64,000 nt of DNA. Source: an uncultured Psychroserpens sp. Its GTDB lineage: Bacteria > Bacteroidota > Bacteroidia > Flavobacteriales > Flavobacteriaceae. Within the stretch, counting starts at the first letter, position 1; each line of letters starts with the position of its first letter. The notes below the pieces were generated by a model, which was not told the origin of the DNA, searched no databases, and was given only the letters and a program-made list of their open reading frames with translations. Position numbers and translations under genes: made by a program. Location: NCBI RefSeq assembly GCF_947501425.1, contig NZ_CANMVN010000001.1:124001-188000 (forward strand). Direction: 5' to 3'. Below are positions 8,554 through 16,359 of the stretch, piece after piece.

Positions 8554-9263
8554 GATAGCGCGGATTTGCAATCCGTGCCTATAATTAAACAATAATTAAT
8601 ACTAAAAGCACACATCTATAAAAATGTGTGCTTTTCTTTTAGAATAATTTATCGTAAATTTTCTATATTACAAATAAAAAATGTCTACAAAATATAAAGC
8701 AACAATGAGCGACACAGGTTATTTTATAACCATTACTATTGTTGGTTGGGTAGATGTTTTTGCACGTTTAAAACAACGTAATGTGATTATAAACGCTTTA
8801 AAATACTGCCAGAAGCATAAAGGGCTAGAGGTTTATGCCTTTTGTATTATGTCAAGTCACATACATTTGCTCTGTAAAGCCAAAGAAGGGTTTGTGTTAT
8901 CAGATATTATGAGAGACTTCAAAAAACATACTTCAAAGCGAATCATTGAAACCATAATTAATCACCCAGAAAGCAGAAGAGAATGGTTATTAGGTTACTT
9001 TCAGAAGTCATGTGAACATTTAAAAAGAAATCAAAAATATAAAGTTTGGCAAGATGGATATCATGCAGAGGTTTGTAGAACAAATACATTTATACAACAA
9101 AAACTTAGGTATATTCACAACAATCCAGTAAAAGAAAGAATTGTGGAAAAACCTGAGGACTATTTATACAGCTCAGCAAGAAATTATGCAGGTTTAGATT
9201 CTGAATTAGATGTATTAGTTTTGAATGTATTTAAATAGTGCACGGATTTCAAATCCGCGCGAT
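8554..9263 (+). mobile_element. RAYT-carrying palindrome-ended element (copy B, autonomous)
   Basis: The left end GATAGCGCGGATTTGCAATC and right end GCACGGATTTCAAATCCGCG are palindromic and inverted relative to each other. Inside are the AAAAGCACACAT hairpin (8604-8635), the ATCGTAAATTTTCTATATTA phrase and the transposase gene at 8681. The transposase stop codon TAG lies at the very edge of the right palindrome. The total of ~710 bp makes this the parent of the short copies at 7353 and 10170. Its right end is fused to another toxin 3' tail. Confidence 0.85.
8681..9238 (+). CDS. REP-associated tyrosine (Y1, IS200-like) transposase
   Basis: 185 residues. The HUH motif is SSHIHLL (His60, His62) and the catalytic tyrosine lies in LRYIHNNPV (Tyr144), the RAYT signature. 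FKKHTSKRI and WQDGYHAEV are further family motifs. The length is normal for the family, so it appears intact. RAYTs cut single-stranded DNA at flanking REP palindromes; here such palindromes flank the gene directly. Two shorter copies nearby are candidates for elements mobilised in trans. Confidence 0.9.
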   Translation: MSTKYKATMSDTGYFITITIVGWVDVFARLKQRNVIINALKYCQKHKGLEVYAFCIMSSHIHLLCKAKEGFVLSDIMRDFKKHTSKRIIETIINHPESRREWLLGYFQKSCEHLKRNQKYKVWQDGYHAEVCRTNTFIQQKLRYIHNNPVKERIVEKPEDYLYSSARNYAGLDSELDVLVLNVFK

Positions 9264-9359
9264 CAGGATGAACTTCTCCTTTTAAGAGGAAGAAAATTTA
9301 TAGTTAAAAACGTAGAAGAAGTTGATGGTAAATATTTAATAACTTTAATAGAAAAATAA
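9261..9359 (+). pseudogene. 3' tail of a second ADP-ribosyltransferase-like toxin
   Basis: A 32-codon open frame emerges from the right end of element copy B (starting DQDELLLLRGRKFIVKNV) and ends 2 nt before the next gene's ATG. It aligns with the end of the toxin remnant at 7522 (KEIIFKSNTEFIVERV): the same E-hydrophobic-hydrophobic spacing before F-I-V..V. It is therefore the last strands of an ART fold after the ExE motif. It cannot be functional alone. Confidence 0.6.
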
Positions 9360-9361
9360 TT

Positions 9362-9655
9362 ATGACAGATAAAGATTTTTTAAAAAAAATAATAGATGAT
9401 CAAAATAAGTTTTGGTTAGAAGAATACACGAAACTTAATAGACAAGAAAAGGTCAAATATTGGTTAGCAACTACCCATAAAGGGATGCGCACACAAGGTG
9501 AATCATTTGCTGATGAATATTCTGAATTTTCAAAAAAGTGGTATGACCATGCTAATGTTGTTGAGCCAGATTTTGACTCAATTTTTAAAGAAGCAATGAA
9601 TGATATTGGTTTCGAATTTGATTGGGAAGAGTATAATAAACGAATTCAAGAGTAA
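9362..9655 (+). CDS. Putative immunity protein
   Basis: 97 acidic residues, mainly helical, with several Trp/Tyr (KFWLEEYTKL, EFDWEEYNKRIQE). No signal peptide. It starts 2 nt after a toxin 3' tail, so it was probably the immunity partner of the lost toxin. I do not recognise the family. Confidence 0.5.
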   Translation: MTDKDFLKKIIDDQNKFWLEEYTKLNRQEKVKYWLATTHKGMRTQGESFADEYSEFSKKWYDHANVVEPDFDSIFKEAMNDIGFEFDWEEYNKRIQE

Positions 9656-9703
9656 TGTTTTAATAAAAGTAAAGAAAGTTGTTTTGCTTTATATTTTGAA
9701 ATT

Positions 9704-10132
9704 ATGAAAACAATTGGATTTATAAAACCTCATGATAAACATAATGAAGCTAAATATTTGTCAGAATATTTAGAAGATGGTTATGAGAATAACGATAAAG
9801 AAGCAATATTAAACTATTTGAATAAAGGCGTTTTGTGCATAGACTGGATGGAATGGCTATTTGAAGACGAAAGTGACGATGCCGTTAGTATTGGCCCAAA
9901 TACCTGTAATACGGATGGCATTTGGATTTGGCCAAATTATTTAGAGTATTATTTAAATAAGTACCCAAACTTTAAATTGGATCAAGAATTTATAGACTAT
10001 GTCAATGAAAACCAAGATAAATCTGTAGATGTTTCAAATGAAGAAAATATTAAGATTCAGGAGGCATATCAACGTCTTACTAATTCCAAAACAGACAAGG
10101 GTACAAGCCTAATAGATGAAGATGAAAATTAA
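9704..10132 (+). CDS. Putative immunity protein
   Basis: 142 residues, acidic and soluble, with the motif NTDGIWIWPNYLEYYLNKYP followed by LDQEFIDYV. The DG-W-WP.YL.YY..KY pattern recurs in small proteins next to Bacteroidota polymorphic toxins, as far as I recall. No toxin remnant is seen just upstream (48-nt gap with a TATATTTTG promoter-like box at ~9690). Probably an orphan immunity gene. Confidence 0.45.
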   Translation: MKTIGFIKPHDKHNEAKYLSEYLEDGYENNDKEAILNYLNKGVLCIDWMEWLFEDESDDAVSIGPNTCNTDGIWIWPNYLEYYLNKYPNFKLDQEFIDYVNENQDKSVDVSNEENIKIQEAYQRLTNSKTDKGTSLIDEDEN

Positions 10133-10169
10133 TAGCTAAAAAATTTAGTGATGTTGAAATTAAAAGCCT

Positions 10170-10351
10170 GATAGCGCGGATTTATAATCCTTGTCTACAT
10201 TAACTAATTAATGAGGAAAGCACACATTTTAATAGATGTGTGCTTTTTTTGATTGTAATTTATCGTAAATCTTCTATATTTAAAGCCTCGTCTTCTTTGG
10301 TTTTGAATACGTTTTTGGTATACGCTCGGATTGCAAATCCGTTCAACATGA
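10170..10351. mobile_element. Non-autonomous REP/RAYT-type element (copy C, decayed)
   Basis: The left end GATAGCGCGGATTTATAATC and right end CTCGGATTGCAAATCCG are degenerate versions of the ends of copies A and B. Inside are the AAAGCACACAT hairpin (10217-10246), a TATCGTAAATCTTCTATATT phrase, and TCTTCTTTGGTTTTGAAT shared with copy A. At ~180 bp it has no transposase. More substitutions than copy A suggest it is older. Confidence 0.75.
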
Positions 10352-10434
10352 TGAAATCTATAGATGAAGATAGATTTTGCGATATTAGATATAATCATGG
10401 ACTTACTATATTTACAAAAATTGAAAGACAATAA
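10348..10434 (+). pseudogene. 3' tail of a lost toxin, overlapping the next immunity gene
   Basis: An open frame leaving the right end of copy C reads MMKSIDEDRFCDIRYNHGL and ends TKIERQ-stop, overlapping the start of the SUKH gene by 38 nt in another frame. The arrangement repeats what is seen after copies A and B: element end, toxin tail, immunity gene. The short length makes the coding claim uncertain. Confidence 0.35.
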
Positions 10435-10879
10435 AAAGATTGGTTCACAAGCTATTGAAGGTGTGTCTGAGCAAAAGATTTTGGAAACCCAACAAAAACT
10501 AGGAATTATGTTTCCAACAGCTTATAAAGAGTATCTTTTCTTGGCAGGAAAAAATTCAGGTAATCTTCACATGCTAGAAACAGATGATTTAGAAACATTG
10601 GCTTCAGATTTTTACAAGGAGCTTTTAGATGAGGATTTGAAAGAAACTAAAACATCATTTGATAGACCGTTTTGGGCTTTTGCAAGTAGCATTGGTGATC
10701 AAGGGTTTTGGTTTTTCTATCTAGATGAAAATAGTGAAAACCCAGAAACGCACTATTATTCATATGAAGCAACAGAACCTTATGAATCTATTGTGGGTTC
10801 TCACGGACTCTCATTTAGTGAACTTGTTGATTCAAGAATAGATTTTGGACTTAAGGTTGAAAAGGATGGTATTTGGTAA
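10397..10879 (+). CDS. SMI1/KNR4 (SUKH) family immunity protein
   Basis: 160 residues from the ATG giving MDLLYLQKLK; the longer frame would begin inside the toxin tail. SUKH landmarks are the helix with QKLGIMFPTAYKEYLFLAG, then DDLETLASDFYKE and SSIGDQGFWFFYLDE. SUKH proteins neutralise diverse nuclease and other polymorphic toxins. The cognate toxin here is reduced to a tail. Confidence 0.8.
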   Translation: MDLLYLQKLKDNKKIGSQAIEGVSEQKILETQQKLGIMFPTAYKEYLFLAGKNSGNLHMLETDDLETLASDFYKELLDEDLKETKTSFDRPFWAFASSIGDQGFWFFYLDENSENPETHYYSYEATEPYESIVGSHGLSFSELVDSRIDFGLKVEKDGIW

Positions 10880-10911
10880 CAAATTATTTTTGATACGAAT
10901 TTATTTAAGTC

Positions 10912-10942
10912 AAAAGTCACAGATGGTTTTCCTGTGACTTTT
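10912..10942 (+). terminator. Rho-independent terminator
   Basis: AAAAGTCACAG pairs with CTGTGACTTTT around an 8-9 nt loop. It lies 33 nt after the SUKH stop and overlaps the theoretical 5' extension of the next reading frame, which argues for the later ATG at 10973. Confidence 0.8.
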
Positions 10943-10972
10943 AATCCCTTTTGTTTCTTAAAAACGAACAGT

Positions 10973-11560
10973 ATGATTGAATTTATAGAATGTTTTAAAC
11001 CAAACCAAAATTTTTATAAGTTCTCTAAGGAGAATTATTATGAGTTTATTGAGGGTATTTTTCCTGGTTACTACTATAATTACCAATCGGTAGTGACATG
11101 GAAAAATGATAACAAGAAGCATTGTTTTAGTAACAAGCTGTTAAAACATATTCCGTTAAAAAACTGGGATGGTATAGCTTTCATTTTAGAGAATCAAAAG
11201 GAATTAGTTATTTGTAATTCAGATGGATCAATTAGACTTAAGGTGAATGTGCCTTCAGAACTAATTCAAATAGAAGATTTTCAAAGCGGATTTAATTTAT
11301 CAGAATCAGAAACTCAAAATGTTTTTAATGACGATGAATTTATTATGAGCTACGATCGATTTGACGATTATTTTGAATTTGAAGGTAAAAGCTATATATC
11401 CGTTAAAGTTAAAAGGTATCATTCAAGTAATTCACAAGACGCCTTTCTTCAGATGCGTTATTTAGATTGTAAAACGGGTGAGTTTTTACCATTTACCAAA
11501 ACAATTAGTAAGTATGTAGAAAATCAACACGGTTATAATGAAGCGTCTGTAAACATCTAA
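10973..11560 (+). CDS. Hypothetical protein, possible orphan immunity protein
   Basis: 195 residues from the ATG giving MIEFIECFKPNQ; 13 earlier codons would fall in a terminator. Soluble, aromatic-rich beta protein (YYYNYQSVVTWKNDNK, RFDDYFEFEGKSYISVKV). No recognised domain. It sits at the end of the immunity gene array between two terminators, so it is its own transcription unit. An immunity role is suggested by context only. Confidence 0.45.
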   Translation: MIEFIECFKPNQNFYKFSKENYYEFIEGIFPGYYYNYQSVVTWKNDNKKHCFSNKLLKHIPLKNWDGIAFILENQKELVICNSDGSIRLKVNVPSELIQIEDFQSGFNLSESETQNVFNDDEFIMSYDRFDDYFEFEGKSYISVKVKRYHSSNSQDAFLQMRYLDCKTGEFLPFTKTISKYVENQHGYNEASVNI

Positions 11561-11587
11561 AAGATCTATGCTAATATCTTAAAAATC

Positions 11588-11615
11588 AAAAGCCACAATA
11601 ATTATTGTGGCTTTT
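11588..11615 (+). terminator. Rho-independent terminator
   Basis: AAAAGCCACAAT pairs perfectly with ATTGTGGCTTTT around AATT, 28 nt after the preceding stop. Confidence 0.85.
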
Positions 11616-11629
11616 GTAATTTAGACCCA

Positions 11630-11986
11630 ATGAAAAAAAGATTTATATACTCAGGATACATTAAAATAAGTTGCGACACGCTTTTATCTTTTATGGGAAA
11701 GGTGTTAGAACCATCTAAAATCAGAGATAGATATGCCGCAGACTTGCAACGAGAACTAAAATATGAGGACGATACAGTTGAGATCTATGCTTATGAAGAT
11801 GGTCATGGCGGAATCTTATACCAGACGGAGCTAAAAGGCAGTCTTGAGGATGCGCAAAATTATATACATATGATTACTGAAAACCTTAGAAAGCTGGATT
11901 ATATACATCAATTTGAATGGAGTGAGGTCGATAGTAATGACAAGCAAATAGGCAAAGAATACGAGATAAGCTTTCCAGAACAATAA
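11630..11986 (+). CDS. Hypothetical protein
   Basis: 118 residues, soluble, alpha/beta. The centre has TVEIYAYEDGHGGILYQTEL and the end is YEISFPEQ. No family recognised. It lies 23 nt before the endonuclease V-like gene on the same strand, so the two may be cotranscribed. Its small acidic character also fits the immunity genes upstream. Confidence 0.5.
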   Translation: MKKRFIYSGYIKISCDTLLSFMGKVLEPSKIRDRYAADLQRELKYEDDTVEIYAYEDGHGGILYQTELKGSLEDAQNYIHMITENLRKLDYIHQFEWSEVDSNDKQIGKEYEISFPEQ

Positions 11987-12009
11987 TTTAACCACTCAAA
12001 AGAAACTAG

Positions 12010-12513
12010 ATGTATCTTGCCTTAGACGTTCACTATAAAACCAATTACGCTAAAAGTGTTGGGCTTACCTTTTTAACCAAAAAAGATGAGATACCTCAAG
12101 AGCGCTATGTGGCTATTATTAAAGATGTTGCACCATACCAACCAGGTGAGTTTTATAAACGTGAACTCCCATGTTTATTAGAAATCATTACTAAAATAGA
12201 TCTCGATCAAATCGATGCCATTTTAGTGGATGGTCATGTGTATGTTGACAACGATGGTCATTATGGTTTGGGAGGCTATTTGTATGAGGCGCTTCAAAAC
12301 AAAGTCCCAATTATTGGTGTGGCGAAACGTGGATTTTATGCCAATTCTAAAACGGTTAAAGAGGTGTTTAGAGGCCAAAGTAAGAATCCGCTTCACATTT
12401 CTGCAATTGGCATCGACTTAAAATCTGCCGCACAATTTATACACGATATGCATGGCAACCACAGGCACCCAACACTTCTCAAAGCCTTAGACACTATCAC
12501 CAAATCAGAGTAA
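12010..12513 (+). CDS. Endonuclease V-like protein
   Basis: 167 residues. The three acidic positions of the endonuclease V/UvrC RNase H-like active site can be placed: LALDVHY (Asp6), YKRELPCLL (Glu52) and ILVDGHVYVD (Asp74), followed by YGLGGYLYEAL and VPIIGVAK, which match the family's DGHG...G.A..LG...PTIGVAK. It is clearly shorter than E. coli Nfi (~223 residues) because the N-terminal part before the first Asp is missing. Family activity is cleavage near deaminated (inosine) bases; whether this short form does so is not shown. Confidence 0.75.
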   Translation: MYLALDVHYKTNYAKSVGLTFLTKKDEIPQERYVAIIKDVAPYQPGEFYKRELPCLLEIITKIDLDQIDAILVDGHVYVDNDGHYGLGGYLYEALQNKVPIIGVAKRGFYANSKTVKEVFRGQSKNPLHISAIGIDLKSAAQFIHDMHGNHRHPTLLKALDTITKSE

Positions 12514-12552
12514 AACAAATTACAAAATTTAACACTATTTATTTGTAAAATG

Positions 12553-12584
12553 TTTGTATAAATCATGTAATATGTTTATATTTG
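12553..12584 (+). promoter_or_regulatory. Flavobacterial-type promoter
   Basis: TTTG (12553) and TATATTTG (12577-12584) are separated by 20 nt, fitting the -33/-7 consensus of Bacteroidota sigma-A. It would give a ~220-nt leader for the endolysin gene at 12815. The rest of 12585-12814 shows no gene or obvious repeat. Confidence 0.5.
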
Positions 12585-12814
12585 TATTCGCTTTTCTAAC
12601 AACGTTTATCGTTCGTTAATTACATTTCGTGTTAAGTGGAAACTCAAAAAACCCAGATTAAACCTAGACTGGTTAAGAATCAATACAAAACATGTAATCT
12701 TTGGTAATGAGTTTGGTCTACTTAAAATAAATTTAAACATATGTGTAAATATTTACATCGTGTTTCAAAAAATAAATACCACAGTATTTATTAAAATCAA
12801 TAAAATTTTAAACT

Positions 12815-13243
12815 ATGAACTTGATCACAAAAGCGCTATCTGAGTATGGCGTTAAGGAAACTGTTGGCTCCAAAGACAACCTTAGAATTTTAAAATACTT
12901 TGATGATATTGGTTTTGATGGCGCAAAGCTTAAAGACGAAACTGCCTGGTGTAGTGCCTACGCTAACTGGGTTGCTAAAACCGCTGGATATGAATATTCA
13001 GGAAAACTCACAGCCAGAAGCTGGCTTCGTGTTGGAACCTCAACCTCAACACCTAATATTGGTGATATTGTAGTGTTTTGGCGCCAATCACCAAACAGCT
13101 GGAAAGGCCACGTTGGATTTTTCATTAAAGCTACAAAAAACTATGTGTATGTCCTTGGTGGAAACCAACGAAACATGGTATGTATCAAAGCATATCCAAA
13201 ATATAGGTTGCTGGATTACAGACAGCTGGCTCCTATTAATTAA
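12815..13243 (+). CDS. Phage-type endolysin, CHAP/NlpC-like (TIGR02594 family)
   Basis: 142 residues with no signal peptide. Catalytic Cys46 in DETAWCSAYANWV and His99 in SWKGHVGFFI, with GDIVVFWR between them, match the TIGR02594 cysteine peptidase family that is common in phages and tail-like particles. Followed 34 nt later by a holin. Substrate expected to be peptidoglycan crosslinks. Confidence 0.8.
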   Translation: MNLITKALSEYGVKETVGSKDNLRILKYFDDIGFDGAKLKDETAWCSAYANWVAKTAGYEYSGKLTARSWLRVGTSTSTPNIGDIVVFWRQSPNSWKGHVGFFIKATKNYVYVLGGNQRNMVCIKAYPKYRLLDYRQLAPIN

Positions 13244-13277
13244 CCCAATCCTACTGGGATTTTAAAAACTTTTAGAT

Positions 13278-13709
13278 ATGGAAAAAGTAATCAAATTCGT
13301 GTTTTGGTTACTGGCACTCTTGTCTCCTGTTAATGCAGTTATGGTTACAATGGTCTTTTTGATCATTGTCGATTTTATTACAGGCTCTTACGCCTCTATT
13401 AAAAATCGAATTCCCATTCGTAGTTCTAGAATTGGTCATACCATTTCTAAGTTCTTTATCTATAATCTGGTCATTCTGGCAGCATTCTTCCTAGAAGAAT
13501 ATATTGTCAATGAAGTACCATTTTTAAAGATCATTGCTGGATTTATCGCTATTACAGAGATCAAATCCATTTTAGAGAACTACAACACGATCTATGGTGT
13601 AAACCCTTTTAAAGCCTTGGTTAATTTGATCAAATTAACACCGCTTAAGGACACTCTGGAGAGTCTTACAGAAGATGATGAATCGAAACAAAAACCCGAT
13701 TCTGAGTAA
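13278..13709 (+). CDS. Phage holin family protein
   Basis: 143 residues with three to four membrane segments: residues ~5-18, 20-37 (VTMVFLIIVDFITGSYAS), 55-75 and 80-95, and a charged C-terminal tail ending DDESKQKPDSE. This is the layout of toxin-secretion/phage lysis holins (holin_4_1 type). It forms a lysis pair with the upstream endolysin. Confidence 0.75.
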   Translation: MEKVIKFVFWLLALLSPVNAVMVTMVFLIIVDFITGSYASIKNRIPIRSSRIGHTISKFFIYNLVILAAFFLEEYIVNEVPFLKIIAGFIAITEIKSILENYNTIYGVNPFKALVNLIKLTPLKDTLESLTEDDESKQKPDSE

Positions 13710-13724
13710 CGTAACAAAACATGT

Positions 13725-13785
13725 GAAGCTAATGATATTCCTGGTCTTGTTTCAGGAAGCGAAACAGATCAGGAATGGAGGCTTC
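13725..13785 (+). other. Nested inverted repeat between holin and spanin-like genes
   Basis: Three nested stems are centred on a 7-nt loop: GAAGC/GCTTC (13725, 13781), ATTCCTG/CAGGAAT (13737, 13770) and GTTTC/GAAAC (13749, 13761). There is no T tract, so it is not a standard terminator. A 28-codon frame from ATG 13732 overlaps it but has no recognisable content. It could be an RNA processing or stability element. Confidence 0.4.
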
Positions 13786-13804
13786 TTAAACACAATTAAA
13801 CACA

Positions 13805-14410
13805 ATGAAACTATTTAATATTTCCGCAGAAAAAACACTGTTGTTGATCATCTTGGCCATTCTTATGTTCAATTTGCTGGCTAAACAATGTTCGCCAAAC
13901 CATGTTGAAGATCAACAACCCAAAGTAACCATAGTTAGAGATACCATTTGGCAAACTAAAGTAGATACATTCAAAGTACAGACACTTAAATATCAAACCG
14001 TTTATGTTAATCGAGATGAGGTTTCTGAACGATATCAAACCCTTCCGAAGACCAAAGACTCAACAAACTACTTAAAGGCTAAAGTTTACAGAGACACCTT
14101 GCGTCATGACGATATGGATATTTTTAGTTATAATCTCGTTGAAGGCAATCTTCTGGAAAGTGAACTATCTTATAAACTTAAAGTGCCAAGAGAAATTACT
14201 GTGACTAAAACGATCGAATATCCTAAAACCTACAGAAGCGGACTCTTTCTCTTTTCTGAAATTGGAGGGAACCAGTCTAAGTTTGACAATATCAGTCTTG
14301 GCTTGCAATACCATCGAAAAGGTAAATGGTTTGTGAGTTATAGAGCAAACCTTAACCAATTGCAACAACCTACTCACAATATAGGTGTAGGTGTAAGGTT
14401 ATTTAAGTAG
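13805..14410 (+). CDS. Membrane-anchored periplasm-spanning protein, spanin-like
   Basis: 201 residues. One N-terminal membrane segment (about residues 11-26, LLLIILAILMFNLLA), then an extended periplasmic part rich in DTI/KVDT strands, and a C-terminal amphipathic beta section (LFLFSEIGGN, ISLGLQYHRKGKWFVSYRA, NIGVGVRLF). Proteins of this shape follow endolysin and holin genes in Bacteroidota phages. A spanin role joining inner and outer membranes is inferred from topology and position. Confidence 0.55.
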   Translation: MKLFNISAEKTLLLIILAILMFNLLAKQCSPNHVEDQQPKVTIVRDTIWQTKVDTFKVQTLKYQTVYVNRDEVSERYQTLPKTKDSTNYLKAKVYRDTLRHDDMDIFSYNLVEGNLLESELSYKLKVPREITVTKTIEYPKTYRSGLFLFSEIGGNQSKFDNISLGLQYHRKGKWFVSYRANLNQLQQPTHNIGVGVRLFK

Positions 14411-14503
14411 CTATCCTTTGGTTAGACAAGTAAACCATGATTTAAATCATATTTTAACTCCAAAGTTTGAAGTAACTTGACTAACATTTAAAATCGTCAG
14501 GTC

Positions 14504-16354
14504 ATGGGAAATTTAAACGTCACTAAATTATCTAAAAAGAAAGATAAGGCTAACTATATCCATCAGCTTACCAAGGATATAGAAGCTCTGGATTATATGA
14601 TCAATAATGATATGATCGAAAAAGCACCAATTCGTATTGGTGCCGAACAAGAATTTTGCTTAGTCAATCATGAGTTTTTACCCAGTGGCAATGCACTTGA
14701 TATTTTAAAGGATATTGATGATGACCATTTCACTACTGAAATTGGAAACTATAATCTCGAGATCAACCTAGACCCATTCGAACTTAAAGACGATTGTTTT
14801 TCAAAACTTCATAACCAACTCAAATCTTTATTAGATAAAGCCAAATTAGCTGCCAAAAAACACAACACTAAAATTGCGCTTACAGGCATTCTTCCTACAC
14901 TATCATTAAGACATATCACAATTGATAATATGACGCCAATTCAGCGTTATTATGTGCTTAACGAAGCTATTAAAGAATCCAGAAAACAAGATTTTGATAT
15001 CCATATCAAAGGTGTTGACGAATTAAATTTGTTACATGACACTGTGATGCTTGAAGGTTGTAACACGAGTTTTCAGGCACATTTACAAATCAATCCAGAC
15101 GATTTTATTAAAAGCTATAATTGGGCTCAGGCTATTTCCGGACCTGTATTAAGCGCCTGTACAAATTCACCTTTTCTCTTCGGAAAAGAACTCTGGAGTG
15201 AAACCCGAATTGCCCTATTTACTCAAAGCGTTGATACCAGAGCAAATTCATTCATTTTAAACGAAAAGCAATCAAGAGTAAGTTTTGGTAACCAATGGGA
15301 AACAGGAGGCATTTCAGATATATTTAAAGATAATATTTCGAGATTTAGAAGTTTGGTCACTGCCGAATTTGGTAAAGACAGCCTGGAAATGCTTAAAGAA
15401 GGTGAGATTCCAAAGCTCAAAGCTTTATGCTTACATAATGGAACCGTGTATCGATGGAACCGCATTTGCTATGGTGTTGGAGATGGTAAACCTCATTTAA
15501 GAATTGAGAATAGGTATATTCCTTCTGGTCCAACGATGAAAGACGAAATTGCTAACATGATGTTTTGGGTAGGCTTGATGGTAGGTCGACCAAAATCTGA
15601 AGATAACATTCATGAAACCATGGATTTTAAAGATGCAAAATCCAACTTCTTCACAGCTGCCAGATACGGAATGGCTGCGCAATTCAATTGGAAAGGGAAA
15701 ATCATGACCAGTAAAAGTCTAATTTTAGATGAACTACTACCAATGGCATACAGAGGGCTTTATAAAATGGGAATTGCACCCAGAGATGCTGAGAATTACT
15801 TAACGGTTATTGAAAACAGAGTCCAAAGTCATAACGGCTCGCAATGGCTGACAAAGAGTTATAGAAATTTATTAAAGTCGAAAAAGCGCAATGAAGCGCT
15901 TCAGGTATTAACAGCTAATATGTATTTAAAACAAGAACATGATTTCCCTGTATCAACATGGACTGTTTTAGATCAACATGCAAACACGACATTTGACATT
16001 GATAAAAAAGTGCTACATGTTATGAATACCGATTTGTTTTCTGTAGGCAAAAAAGACAGTTTAGAGCTTGTTATTAATATTATGAAATGGAAAAATATTC
16101 ATCATATGCCAGTAATCAATGTAAAAAAAGACCTTATCGGCTTGTTGAGCTGGACAGATATTGAAAATCATATTAATGAAATTGAAGAAAGCACTAAAAG
16201 CGTTCAAAATTTTATGAAAGAAGACTTAATAACAATCACAAAAGATAAGTCTATAGCAGAGGCTAAAACAATAATGCAAAAAAATGAAATTAATTGCCTT
16301 CCTGTTGTAAAAGGCAACAAATTAGTAGGTATATTGACATCCAATGATCTTTAA
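14504..16354 (+). CDS. GCS2-type carboxylate-amine ligase with C-terminal CBS domain pair
   Basis: 616 residues. The first ~470 residues are a glutamate-cysteine ligase type 2 fold: RIGAEQEFCLV (metal-binding Glu), TTEIGNYNLEINLDP, CNTSFQAHLQI and HLRIENRYIPSGP. Residues ~500-616 are two CBS repeats (MNTDLFSVGKKDSLE..., then FMKEDLITITKDKSIAEA...INCLPVV), which usually bind adenosine nucleotides and regulate. The next gene, 5 nt downstream, is an aspartoacylase/succinylglutamate desuccinylase-like hydrolase. The reaction is probably ATP-dependent amide bond formation to a Glu-like substrate; the true substrate is unknown. Confidence 0.75.
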   Translation: MGNLNVTKLSKKKDKANYIHQLTKDIEALDYMINNDMIEKAPIRIGAEQEFCLVNHEFLPSGNALDILKDIDDDHFTTEIGNYNLEINLDPFELKDDCFSKLHNQLKSLLDKAKLAAKKHNTKIALTGILPTLSLRHITIDNMTPIQRYYVLNEAIKESRKQDFDIHIKGVDELNLLHDTVMLEGCNTSFQAHLQINPDDFIKSYNWAQAISGPVLSACTNSPFLFGKELWSETRIALFTQSVDTRANSFILNEKQSRVSFGNQWETGGISDIFKDNISRFRSLVTAEFGKDSLEMLKEGEIPKLKALCLHNGTVYRWNRICYGVGDGKPHLRIENRYIPSGPTMKDEIANMMFWVGLMVGRPKSEDNIHETMDFKDAKSNFFTAARYGMAAQFNWKGKIMTSKSLILDELLPMAYRGLYKMGIAPRDAENYLTVIENRVQSHNGSQWLTKSYRNLLKSKKRNEALQVLTANMYLKQEHDFPVSTWTVLDQHANTTFDIDKKVLHVMNTDLFSVGKKDSLELVINIMKWKNIHHMPVINVKKDLIGLLSWTDIENHINEIEESTKSVQNFMKEDLITITKDKSIAEAKTIMQKNEINCLPVVKGNKLVGILTSNDL

Positions 16355-16359
16355 AGTAT

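Noticed and set aside
7353-10351. Repeated GCGGATTTGCAATCCGC units considered as a CRISPR array
   Set aside because: Only three paired units with irregular spacing, strongly palindromic, and flanking a transposase; no spacers of constant length and no cas genes.
10204-10431. 75-codon minus-strand frame across element copy C
   Set aside because: Lies over the repeat hairpin and terminal palindrome, with low-complexity residues and no similarity.
13732-13818. 28-codon frame between holin and spanin-like genes
   Set aside because: It coincides with the nested inverted repeat, has no signal or domain, and no supporting start context.
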